A stretch of DNA of 64,000 bases from SIG299 sp051880375 (GTDB lineage Bacteria > Bacillota > Clostridia > Lachnospirales > Lachnospiraceae), in NCBI GenBank assembly GCA_051880375.1, contig JBJENV010000065.1, positions 66,813 to 130,812 of the forward strand, in the 5' to 3' direction. Below, piece after piece: positions 1-8,022 of the stretch. A program made the position numbers and the translations under genes. Below the pieces are notes generated by a model. That model made no database searches. It had not been told where the DNA came from and was given only the letters and a program-made list of their open reading frames with translations. Numbering within the stretch: the stretch's first letter is position 1; the number at the start of each line of letters is the position of its first letter.

Positions 1-1951
1 TCTGGAAGTTATGCAGCTGCGTATCGGTAATATACAGCTTGTAATTGGTATAATCGTTCCAGTAGGAAACGGCAAACATCAGTCCGATGGAAGCTAACGC
101 GGCTTTCGACAGCGGAAGCACGATCTTAACAAATGTTCCCATTGGAGAACATCCGTCAATGGCTGCCGACTCAAACAGACTCTTTGGAATTCCCTCAAAA
201 AAGTTTCGCATCAGTACAAGATTGTACACGTTAATCGCCGGAAGCAGAATTACCGACCAGAGCGTATTGGTCAAGTGCAGATTTACCATAACAAGATAGG
301 TAGGAATCATACCTCCGTTGAATATCATTGTAAACAGTAAAATGTTTGCGAGAAAATTTCTTCCCGGCATCTCAAACTGAATCAGCACATAAGCACCCAG
401 CGTAGAAAGCAGGAGTCCCAAAAGCGTTCCCGAAATTGTTGTGAGAACCGAAATCATAAACGGTCTTCTAAGTGCAATGTTCGAAACAATTGTCTTATAG
501 CCGAGCAGGGTAAATTCCTCCGGCCACATTCTAAGACCATAGCCTGCTGTCATATCGACGGAATCAACAAATACCTTCCACAGCGGGATAAGAATAAAAG
601 CACATATCAACAGGAACAAAATCACATTCACAATGGAGAATACCTTATAGCGTTCCTTATCACTGTAGGCGGTAAACGGAACAAGTGCTGCAGCTATCGA
701 CAGCCCGGCAAACAAATAGTAAAATCCGTCCAGTGCAATACCGCAGTCTCCCAAAGCGATGTTTGCTAAAATTCCCGCACCAAGGAAGGTCAGACAGGCA
801 ATTACCGAAAAAATTCTGCGAAGCTTAAAAGACTTCTTCCTTGCCGCCATGACAATAAAAATCATCATACAGACAAAAGAAACTAAAAAGCATACGACCG
901 AAAGCAGAAGCTGTGTCTGGTTAACCAGTGCCACACCATCCGACAATCCGAGCGCAGTCAGCGTATCTCCGATGTGAATTACTTTAGGAAACATCAGAAA
1001 TACCATAAGCAGCGATGTTTTTGTCAAACCGGATGCCGCTGTCAGCTCACCTCCGACATGGATGGTCGGATAAAGTAAAGCTCCTGCAAACAACGTAAGC
1101 ATAATCCCGACATACATGCAGTTTGCATAGATGCCATTATTTTTATAGCCTTCTTTGCTCCGCTCGGAATAGCAGGTTCCCGTAAGCAGGATTGCAAGCA
1201 GAACAATCACAAGATAGCCGACACCAAAGGTGGAACTGACTGCCGATACCGACTTTGTCAGTGTCTTAAAGTAAGTCGAAAAAACTGCTTCCTGCTTTTC
1301 TACCGGAATCATGGACTGCAGTTCTGCGAAAATGCGGGCATTGCTCTTCTTCTTTACGGAGCTCTTCGTATCATAGGAAAAACCCGATGCAAATTCCTTT
1401 AATTCATCTATTTTTGCCGAAATTGCAGCCGTATCCTCTCCATCGGTGTACACCTCATCCAGTGCTGCCTGAAACTTATCCAGACTTCTTACCCAGTTAT
1501 TTACGGAACCCGCTCTTGTTTTCAGTACGAGACGGAATTCAGGCTGCACATTGTATACATTATTTCCTGCCTTTGCAATGCCGGTCATTGAAGTGTTGTA
1601 CTGCATACCAAAAATCAGCGACATTAAAAGAATACAGGTTGCCATAACTCTTCTGACGCCAATATTCTTTTGAAGAAGCGTCAGAACAAACAGTACAAGT
1701 ACTGCGATAAAAGCAATCGTCAACCCGGCACAGGATATCAAAAACGGAATGGAAAATGCTTCCGCTGCCCCACTTGTAACTGCCGCAGGAGAAAATATCG
1801 TGCGTATAATGTCAATCAGGTGATAGGAGTTTGCCGAAAGGCTGAAAACACCCTTTCCCGAACTGAGCGGCAGGAAAAAGGCTCCCGCAATCAACACACA
1901 AAGTACCATGGAGGCAATGCTGGTTTTTGAATAAGTTTTCTTTTTTTCCAT
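1..1951 (-). CDS. Carbohydrate ABC transporter permease (LplC/YtcP-like) with large N-terminal membrane extension, 3' partial
   Basis: Reading from an ATG at 1951 behind an AGGAGG site, the frame stays open to the left edge (about 650 residues; the C-terminus lies outside). Residues from about 430 onward match an LplC-type inner-membrane permease of a CUT1 sugar importer: first helix near residue 440, then the EAA loop around 'FESAAIDGCSPMGTFVKI'. The family is normally about 290 residues, so residues 1-430 are extra. This part has several hydrophobic segments (about 12-30, 65-90, 97-115, 235-255, 275-295, 355-405) and a soluble stretch of about 120 residues near 120-235. The function of the extension is unknown. 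The gene follows the partner permease by 11 bases and is probably translated from the same transcript. Family assignment is firm; the extension is the odd part. Confidence 0.85.
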   Translation of the reverse strand, partial: MEKKKTYSKTSIASMVLCVLIAGAFFLPLSSGKGVFSLSANSYHLIDIIRTIFSPAAVTSGAAEAFSIPFLISCAGLTIAFIAVLVLFVLTLLQKNIGVRRVMATCILLMSLIFGMQYNTSMTGIAKAGNNVYNVQPEFRLVLKTRAGSVNNWVRSLDKFQAALDEVYTDGEDTAAISAKIDELKEFASGFSYDTKSSVKKKSNARIFAELQSMIPVEKQEAVFSTYFKTLTKSVSAVSSTFGVGYLVIVLLAILLTGTCYSERSKEGYKNNGIYANCMYVGIMLTLFAGALLYPTIHVGGELTAASGLTKTSLLMVFLMFPKVIHIGDTLTALGLSDGVALVNQTQLLLSVVCFLVSFVCMMIFIVMAARKKSFKLRRIFSVIACLTFLGAGILANIALGDCGIALDGFYYLFAGLSIAAALVPFTAYSDKERYKVFSIVNVILFLLICAFILIPLWKVFVDSVDMTAGYGLRMWPEEFTLLGYKTIVSNIALRRPFMISVLTTISGTLLGLLLSTLGAYVLIQFEMPGRNFLANILLFTMIFNGGMIPTYLVMVNLHLTNTLWSVILLPAINVYNLVLMRNFFEGIPKSLFESAAIDGCSPMGTFVKIVLPLSKAALASIGLMFAVSYWNDYTNYKLYITDTQLHNFQ

Positions 1952-1962
1952 ACCAATGCCTC

Positions 1963-2904
1963 CTAAACAATTCCGCGTCCGCGGACTTTTTTACTTGCGT
2001 AGTTGCAAATCAGCACCAATATACATCCTACAAGGGAACGGAAAAATCCTACTGCTGTAGAAAATCCGTAGTCTGTAGCTGTTGTAAACGTAATATCGTA
2101 TGTATACGTCTGTAATACCTGTGATACATCTGTTACATTCTTGTTTGTCAATACGAATACCGATTCAAACAGATTCATAATCTTGGCAAGATTTAAAATA
2201 AGTACGGTAATAATGGTATTGGCTAATGCCGGAAGCGTAATATAACGCATTCTGTTCCAGCGATTTGCACCGTCAATCTGAGCTGCCTCATACAGCTCCG
2301 GGCTGATTCCTGCCAATGTGGCAAGGAAAATAATCGTTCCCCAGCCGGTGTCCTTCCAGATGTTAATTAGATAGTAGGAAAATCTCCACCACTCATTGGA
2401 ACCGAGGAAGTATATCTGCTCTCCGTCCTCTAAAATACCGATGTTAATCAACAGGGTATTGACAAGACCGGATGAGTTTTTCGCAAGAATCAGGGTAAAG
2501 ACGGATGCCGTAACTACCCATGACATAAAATGAGGCAGATAAATAATCGTCTGTGTAATTTTCTTAAAATAAATATTTACCATTTCATTTAACAAAAGTG
2601 AAATGATAACCGCCATAAAAGTGTTCAATAAAAGCTTGACAATACTAAGCTCCAGTGTATTGACAAATGCCGTCCAGAACGCCGATGTTCCCATCAGCTT
2701 CTGGATGTTTGCAAGTCCTACCCATTCTATACTGAGTGCGGATGTGTAGGAATAGAACATATAGCGAAGACCTGCTAACGGCAGATAGTTAAATATGATA
2801 ATGAATACCAAAACCGGCAAAAACATCACATAAAACCATCGATAGGTATAAAGTCTTACTGCTAACGGCTTTGTGCTTACCGGAGTATTTTTCTTCTTTT
2901 TCAT
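1963..2904 (-). CDS. Carbohydrate ABC transporter permease (LplB/YteP-like)
   Basis: A 313-residue integral membrane protein with a basic N-terminus, a first helix near residues 25-45 and the permease EAA loop near residue 205 ('ELYEAAQIDGANRWNRMRYI'). It fits the LplB/YteP group, which pairs with an LplC-type permease and an LplA/YtcQ-type binding protein to import complex oligosaccharides; in Bacillus the YteP-YtcP-YtcQ set takes up rhamnogalacturonan fragments. The start ATG has GGGGAG seven bases upstream. It lies 46 bases after the binding-protein gene and 11 bases before the second permease. No ATPase is encoded nearby; such systems usually share an MsmX-type ATPase encoded elsewhere. 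Pectin-fragment specificity is inferred from the neighbours. Confidence 0.88.
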   Translation of the reverse strand: MKKKKNTPVSTKPLAVRLYTYRWFYVMFLPVLVFIIIFNYLPLAGLRYMFYSYTSALSIEWVGLANIQKLMGTSAFWTAFVNTLELSIVKLLLNTFMAVIISLLLNEMVNIYFKKITQTIIYLPHFMSWVVTASVFTLILAKNSSGLVNTLLINIGILEDGEQIYFLGSNEWWRFSYYLINIWKDTGWGTIIFLATLAGISPELYEAAQIDGANRWNRMRYITLPALANTIITVLILNLAKIMNLFESVFVLTNKNVTDVSQVLQTYTYDITFTTATDYGFSTAVGFFRSLVGCILVLICNYASKKVRGRGIV

Positions 2905-2950
2905 CCGGATACTCCCCTTTAGTTAAGCTCTGCTTAAAGCTACCGGCACC

Positions 2951-4537
2951 TTACTGTGCCTTGTTCAAAGAATCCAGAACAGCCTGTACCTTGTCGCCGA
3001 CCTCATCCTTGTATCTTGCCATCGCATCATCAATGGACAACTCACCGGATACTACCATACTGGTCAGCTGAATTCTTAACGACATAATTTCTGCCTGATA
3101 CTGGTTGACTGTATCATTCGATACAATTTTCGGAGCAAGCACACGGTGCGCATTGAAAATATCCTGTGCCTCTCTCGCTCTTGGGTCGGTGCTTTCACCG
3201 CCGATATTGTTTCCTTCGATGAAGGATGCGATGGAAAGCATATTATCAATATGGTGCTTGGAATACAGGTTTCCGTTTGTTTCAAGATTTGCCTTGAAAT
3301 GGAATTCACCGTCCTTAAAGGTATAGGTCTGAGCAGAATCGCCTTCTCCTACCGTAATGGTCTCTGCTTCCGTTCCCCAGTGAACGCCCTCAACGCCATA
3401 GGTCCAGAGAATCTGACCGTCAGCACCGTCTAACACTGTGCCAAAGAACAAATCAAATACCTGTTTCGGTGCCTTGCAGGCAGATGTAATCGCCCATACA
3501 GGTGCATTTCTTTCGATATAAGCGCCGACCTCTGCAATCGGTTCTAACGGTATCAGTTCGGAATCAACTCCCTTTGCTTCCAGATTTGATGCAAGATTGT
3601 ATGCCCATGTTCCTGCCCAATAGGTAAACACACCGCACTTATCAGCATAGAACTTATCACGGCATGTAGACGTCTTGTTTGTTGCATATTCCGGATCAAT
3701 CCAGCCTTCATCATATGCCGTAATCAGTCTGTCCATTGCGTCAATCATCTTGTCCTCTGTAAATCCGTCAATCCATTCTCCGTTTTCCTTCTGATAAAAA
3801 TCAGGGTAAGCTCCCTGGAAGAACTCAGGAAGATAGTTTACATAAGGAGCTTCATTATTGATAAGACCCGGAGAGGTCAGTGCGTATCCGTCCGTGCTGA
3901 GTTCAGAAAATGCTGTCAGCATTGCCGTATACTCTTCATAGTTGGTCGGAAGCTTTGTAATACCTGCTCTGTCGAGCCATGCCTTTTTTACATAAGTGAT
4001 ACAGCCGTTACCGGTTGCAGGCGCAATACCATAGAGCTTTCCGTCTACCTTTAAATCGTTTACTACCTGTTCGTTTGCAATTCTTCCGGATTTTCTTAAA
4101 TCAGATTCCTCCCAAATGGAAGTGATGTCAGCTAATACACCGCCGGCAGCATAGCTTGCATAATAATTGGAGCCAAGAAGAACGACGTCCGGCCAGGTAG
4201 AAAGGTCAGGATTGGCAAAGGTCTGTCCAACCGTCTCATAATAACCGGAATGGTCCGGCTGAATAAAGATAATGTCAACACCCATCAGCTTTTCCAGTGC
4301 CTCTTCAAAATACGCGCGTCCGTTTGCCTCTGTAAATACGGTACTGTCCACCATGATGGTAATAGATGTCACCTTTTCTTCTGTGTTCTGGTTTGTGTCC
4401 CCCTGATTGCTACTCTCCTGTCCAGGTGCGGAAGTAGGATTTCCCGTGGTCTTGGCATTACCGCCGCATGCAGCAAGCCCTACGATCATGGATGCAGTAA
4501 GAGCAACGGATAAGAATCTTTTGATACACTTTCTCAT
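2951..4537 (-). CDS. Extracellular solute-binding lipoprotein of an oligosaccharide importer (LplA/YtcQ-like)
   Basis: A 528-residue lipoprotein. I chose the ATG at 4537 because a GGAGG lies nine bases upstream; an in-frame ATG at 4561 lacks one. The signal peptide has a basic start and a hydrophobic core, and ends in the lipobox 'GLAAC' with Cys24 as the lipidated residue. A Ser/Thr/Gln/Asn-rich linker follows, then a family 1-type solute-binding fold of the size usual for LplA/YtcQ proteins (about 500 residues). It should capture oligosaccharides outside the cell and deliver them to the two downstream permeases. It is the first gene of its operon and diverges from an AraC-type regulator. 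The pectic-fragment ligand is inferred from context only. Confidence 0.88.
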   Translation of the reverse strand: MRKCIKRFLSVALTASMIVGLAACGGNAKTTGNPTSAPGQESSNQGDTNQNTEEKVTSITIMVDSTVFTEANGRAYFEEALEKLMGVDIIFIQPDHSGYYETVGQTFANPDLSTWPDVVLLGSNYYASYAAGGVLADITSIWEESDLRKSGRIANEQVVNDLKVDGKLYGIAPATGNGCITYVKKAWLDRAGITKLPTNYEEYTAMLTAFSELSTDGYALTSPGLINNEAPYVNYLPEFFQGAYPDFYQKENGEWIDGFTEDKMIDAMDRLITAYDEGWIDPEYATNKTSTCRDKFYADKCGVFTYWAGTWAYNLASNLEAKGVDSELIPLEPIAEVGAYIERNAPVWAITSACKAPKQVFDLFFGTVLDGADGQILWTYGVEGVHWGTEAETITVGEGDSAQTYTFKDGEFHFKANLETNGNLYSKHHIDNMLSIASFIEGNNIGGESTDPRAREAQDIFNAHRVLAPKIVSNDTVNQYQAEIMSLRIQLTSMVVSGELSIDDAMARYKDEVGDKVQAVLDSLNKAQ

Positions 4538-4598
4538 CGGATTTATCCTCCATACATTCATTTATTTTTTGGAACTTTTGTTCCATTTTGATAAAAAT

Positions 4599-4628
4599 AT
4601 CGTATCATATTTTGTAGGTTTTGAACAA
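4599..4628 (-). promoter_or_regulatory. Candidate promoter of the oligosaccharide importer operon
   Basis: On the minus strand a TTGTTC box (4623-4628) and a TACGAT box (4599-4604) are 18 bases apart. The inverted repeat at 4570-4585 lies just downstream, near the expected transcription start. The -35 box is only a moderate match. Confidence 0.4.
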
Positions 4629-4689
4629 GTAGCATTTTTTACGTTTGATGTACATTTTTTATGTCATCCTAAAAAATTGTACTTCTTGG

Positions 4690-4718
4690 TTGAAATAAAA
4701 TGGCAGTTTTGATATAAT
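4690..4718 (+). promoter_or_regulatory. Sigma-A type promoter of the AraC-type regulator gene
   Basis: TTGAAA (4690-4695) and TATAAT (4713-4718) are separated by exactly 17 bases. The leader would be about 85 bases long and contains the palindrome at 4759-4772. Confidence 0.65.
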
Positions 4719-4808
4719 TTATAAGGTCTTTTTGTATTCTTTATACAATTGGAACACCGTACCAATTGGTACACTGTAGCAATGAAAACCTATGGAGGAA
4801 ATGATACG

Positions 4809-7088
4809 ATGAAATCGTTCCGCTTAATAAATAGAAACAACCGTTTTTTATTCCGCTTTGTAACCTCTTACAGCGTCATTTTAATTCTGATTCTGTTTAT
4901 GGGGCTTTTTTTTCTGTATTCTGCCCTCACCGGCTCCAGAGAATATGCATATCGTCAAAACTACTCCCTGCTTCAGAACAATGTAGCTGAATTTGACAAC
5001 TCTCTCCAGCTGTTTTCTACACTCACAACACAGGTGTCCTCAAATACCGACTTTAGAAGTCTTTTATACTCTAAGGAGCTTTCTCCGAAATACTACCAGC
5101 TTGCTAACTCGTCCATGAGTTATCTGACAAGCATCATGTCTTTACAGAGTGTGCTGCCAATCAACAGCTTTTATATTTATCTTCCGGAAACAGATTATCT
5201 GATTTCCTCGAGCAGCTTTATTTCCTCCGACCTGTATTATCATTACGATAAATCCTATCCTTCCGCCAACTATGCGGCATGGCATGATATGCTTGCCTCT
5301 TATGAGAATATGAAGACACTGCTTCCCCTGTCCGCATATGCGGACAGAAGCACTTCCTATGTATACAAGCTACAGCTTCCAAATTTCCATTCTCAAACGA
5401 TGAAACCTGCGATTGCCTGTTTTGAAATAAATCTTTCCAAGCTGCGGCATCTGTTTCTAAATGTGTTGGATACCCCGTCCTCCATGCTTTGCATCACAGC
5501 TCCGGACGGCACAGAACTTCTTACCATCTCTGACAGTTTAGAGCTTTCTACGCCGATAGAATCCATTGCTTCCCGCATAACCGAGGCTTCTGTATACAGC
5601 ACGGAATTATTTCAGAACAAGAATGAAGAATACTGTATTACACGTGTCGTATCTTCTTTTAACAATTGGAATTACTATCTCATTCAGCCAAGCTCCGATC
5701 TGTTAAACGAATTATCTGCTTATCAGAAAACCTATGGCCTGATTATTTTTGCTGTCTGTGTGCTTACCTTCCTGTTGATTTATTCCTTATCTAAGGCAAA
5801 CGTCAAGCCGCTTCTTGCCATGAATGACGAGCTTACCACTTCCCGTCAGGAAAATGTCAACCTTCAGGATACTCTTGACAGACAACGTCCTCTCGTTTAC
5901 AGTGCTTACGTAGCCCGTATTATGAAGGGCACCATCGGCAACGAGCAGGATATTGAAGAAATCTGTGATTTTCTGCATTTAGAAGGTCTTGGTCTCCGTC
6001 ATTACTTTGTATTATGCATCAGCGTATACTTAGAGCAGCTGGAATTTTATCGAGAGGATGTCGATGCTCCGACCATGTCTTTGCATTCCAGACTGAATGA
6101 ATACGAGGATATGCTCTATCAAAGCTTTTATCATTTTTTTGGCGATGACATTCTGATTTATCATCCGGATGTTAACAGCTTTGCTCTTTTACTGTCTTCC
6201 GATCCGGAAGTGGACGAGAATGAATTTAATCGTTATACTGCCGATACCTTTTTGGAATTGCACACCTATCTGCTGAAGGAGCATTCCCTGTGGATTTTCG
6301 GCGGCCTTGGCGGTGGCAACACCAAGCTGCCTTACTTTTGGAAATCCTACCAGCAGGCTACAGAAGCCGCCTCCTATCTTCAGGAAGGAAATATTTTTCA
6401 GGTGTATACCGATATCAGGCGAAGCAATGAAACCTATTACTATCCGTTTGAAATGGCACAGCAGCTGACCAACTTTATTCATATGGGAAACGAAGCACAG
6501 ATTCTTGAAATTTTCAAACTGATTCGACGCGAAAACTTCGAGTTCCGTTCCCTGCCGATTACAACAATAAAATGGCTGCTCTCCGATATTCGAAATACTC
6601 TGGTAAAAATCCGTTACAGTATTTCGGAAACTGCTTCAAACAAAGAAACGCTGGAGCTTGTCGATACCGGTCTTAAACAGACAAAGACGCTGGAGCTTAT
6701 GGAGCGACTTTCTCTTTCTCTTGCTTCCCTGTTTGAACAAAAGCAGGAGGGAAACAAACTCATTGCTGCAATACAGCAGTATATCAGCAAAAACTATGCG
6801 GATTCCTCACTCAGTCTAAAGAAGATATCTGATGAATTTACCATTTCGGAAAGCTACTTTTCCTACCTCTTTAAGGCTGAAACCGGTAAAAACTTTTCGG
6901 AATATCTGGAAGAAATCCGCATGGCAGAAGCTATGCACCTTGTGAAAGAGACAGATACTCCTCTTTCAGAGCTTTACCTGTCACTTGGCTACAACAATCC
7001 GAATTCATTCCGGCGTGCTTTTAAAAAGGTACACGGTGTTTCCCCGAAAACCATCCGCGACTCTTCCGGTATCAGTCATGAAACGTAA
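4809..7088 (+). CDS. Membrane-anchored AraC-family transcriptional regulator with extracytoplasmic sensor
   Basis: The start at 4809 is chosen for the GGAGG ten bases upstream, giving 759 residues; an upstream in-frame ATG at 4749 lacks a site. The layout is a transmembrane helix near residues 17-40, an extracytoplasmic sensor of about 265 residues, a second helix near 308-328, a cytoplasmic linker, and a C-terminal AraC/XylS double helix-turn-helix over the last 105 residues (including 'SLGYNNPNSFRRAFKKVHG'). Proteins of this build sit beside LplABC-type sugar importers and switch them on when substrate or loaded binding protein is sensed outside. It diverges from the importer operon and is followed 75 bases later by the acetylesterase gene, possibly co-transcribed. 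The ligand is unknown; a pectic oligosaccharide is the likely guess. Confidence 0.88.
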   Translation: MKSFRLINRNNRFLFRFVTSYSVILILILFMGLFFLYSALTGSREYAYRQNYSLLQNNVAEFDNSLQLFSTLTTQVSSNTDFRSLLYSKELSPKYYQLANSSMSYLTSIMSLQSVLPINSFYIYLPETDYLISSSSFISSDLYYHYDKSYPSANYAAWHDMLASYENMKTLLPLSAYADRSTSYVYKLQLPNFHSQTMKPAIACFEINLSKLRHLFLNVLDTPSSMLCITAPDGTELLTISDSLELSTPIESIASRITEASVYSTELFQNKNEEYCITRVVSSFNNWNYYLIQPSSDLLNELSAYQKTYGLIIFAVCVLTFLLIYSLSKANVKPLLAMNDELTTSRQENVNLQDTLDRQRPLVYSAYVARIMKGTIGNEQDIEEICDFLHLEGLGLRHYFVLCISVYLEQLEFYREDVDAPTMSLHSRLNEYEDMLYQSFYHFFGDDILIYHPDVNSFALLLSSDPEVDENEFNRYTADTFLELHTYLLKEHSLWIFGGLGGGNTKLPYFWKSYQQATEAASYLQEGNIFQVYTDIRRSNETYYYPFEMAQQLTNFIHMGNEAQILEIFKLIRRENFEFRSLPITTIKWLLSDIRNTLVKIRYSISETASNKETLELVDTGLKQTKTLELMERLSLSLASLFEQKQEGNKLIAAIQQYISKNYADSSLSLKKISDEFTISESYFSYLFKAETGKNFSEYLEEIRMAEAMHLVKETDTPLSELYLSLGYNNPNSFRRAFKKVHGVSPKTIRDSSGISHET

Positions 7089-7163
7089 CCTGCTGGCGGC
7101 ATATATCCATGCTGCTTTGCTATATCTATAAAACAATTAAGAGGAAAACAAGGAGGATTTCAT

Positions 7164-7886
7164 ATGTCAACCAAGATTTTTTATGCTGCTGATTCCACGG
7201 TAGCTCAGAACACGATTGTAACGTATCCGCAAAGCGGTATCGGGCAGGCACTCTCACTCTATTTAAAAAAAGGCATTATTGTACATAATCATGCCGTGAA
7301 CGGCCGCAGTACGAAGAGCTTTATTGATGAAGCCCGTCTGTCTGCCATCAACGATGAAATTCGTGAAGGAGATTTCCTGTTTATCCAGTTTGGACATAAC
7401 GATGAAAAAATCGAAGATGCATCACGCTACACAGAAGCCTTCGGCTCTTATCAGCTCAATTTGGAGAAATTCATCAACGTAGCCAGAAGCCACGGCGCTT
7501 ATCCTGTACTGATTACCTCTCTATACCGTCGTCATTTTGATGAAAACGGCACTCTCATTCCGGGGTCCCATGGGGATTATCCGGAAGCTATGAAGCAGAT
7601 CGGTGAACGTTTGCAGGTTCCTGTTATCGATCTCTGTACAAAAAGTATGCATCTGCTTCAGAAAACCGGGGAAGAAGGAAGCAGAAAGTGGTTTATGTAT
7701 TTTCCTGCAGGACAGTATCCGAATTTTCCGGACGGGAAGCAGGACAATACCCATCTTCGCTATGAGGGTGCTCTTGTCTTTGCCGGCATGATTGCAGAAG
7801 AGTTAAAAAAGCTCGGCGGAATTTATGAAGAACTTATCGTAGAAGATTTTCCGGGCAGAGCTTACCTTCCGGACTATATTCTATAG
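7164..7886 (+). CDS. Rhamnogalacturonan acetylesterase-type SGNH/GDSL hydrolase
   Basis: A 240-residue protein of the size usual for RhgT/YesT-like enzymes. The SGNH blocks are visible: 'AADST' with nucleophile Ser11, Gly27 in block II, 'GHND' at 77-80 in block III, and the Asp/His pair in 'DNTHLR' near residue 195. These enzymes remove acetyl groups from galacturonic acid residues of rhamnogalacturonan. There is no signal peptide, so it should act in the cytoplasm on imported acetylated oligosaccharides. The start has AAGGAGG upstream. It follows the AraC-type regulator on the same strand and ends at a shared terminator. The exact substrate is inferred from family and location. Confidence 0.88.
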   Translation: MSTKIFYAADSTVAQNTIVTYPQSGIGQALSLYLKKGIIVHNHAVNGRSTKSFIDEARLSAINDEIREGDFLFIQFGHNDEKIEDASRYTEAFGSYQLNLEKFINVARSHGAYPVLITSLYRRHFDENGTLIPGSHGDYPEAMKQIGERLQVPVIDLCTKSMHLLQKTGEEGSRKWFMYFPAGQYPNFPDGKQDNTHLRYEGALVFAGMIAEELKKLGGIYEELIVEDFPGRAYLPDYIL

Positions 7887-7952
7887 GTGTAGAATATAGT
7901 GCTTTTCCTGCCGTCACAAATGTAGCCATGAATGTGTTCTAAAAACTCAAAA

Positions 7953-8002
7953 AAAAATCCCTGAGCAGTTTTCTTTACATTTCAAACCGTTCAGGGATTT
8001 TT
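7953..8002. terminator. Bidirectional terminator between acetylesterase and GH28 genes
   Basis: A 12-base stem AAAAATCCCTGA / TCAGGGATTTTT closes a hairpin whose inner arms also pair with one mismatch. A/T tracts on both sides let it serve the convergent genes. Confidence 0.85.
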
Positions 8003-8022
8003 CTACTATTATAGAATATATT

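Larger units (their letters stand above)
4569..4772. promoter_or_regulatory. Cluster of TTGGWAC half-sites between importer and regulator
   Basis: The divergent intergenic region holds five copies of the half-site TTGGWAC or its complement: TTGGAAC at 4569-4575, GTTCCA at 4580-4585, TTGGAAC at 4749-4755, GTACCAA at 4759-4765 and TTGGTAC at 4766-4772. Two pairs form inverted repeats: TGGAAC-TTTT-GTTCCA and the perfect 14-base palindrome GTACCAATTGGTAC. One cluster lies at the importer's presumed transcript start, the other in the regulator's leader. They are plausible operators for the adjacent AraC-type protein. The sites are directly visible; the binding protein is inferred. Confidence 0.5.

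Noticed and set aside
4570..4585. TGGAAC-TTTT-GTTCCA as a LexA (SOS) box
   Set aside because: The GAAC-N4-GTTC spacing resembles a Gram-positive LexA site, but the flanking bases differ, the gene is a sugar importer, and the same half-site recurs near the AraC-type regulator start, which explains it better.
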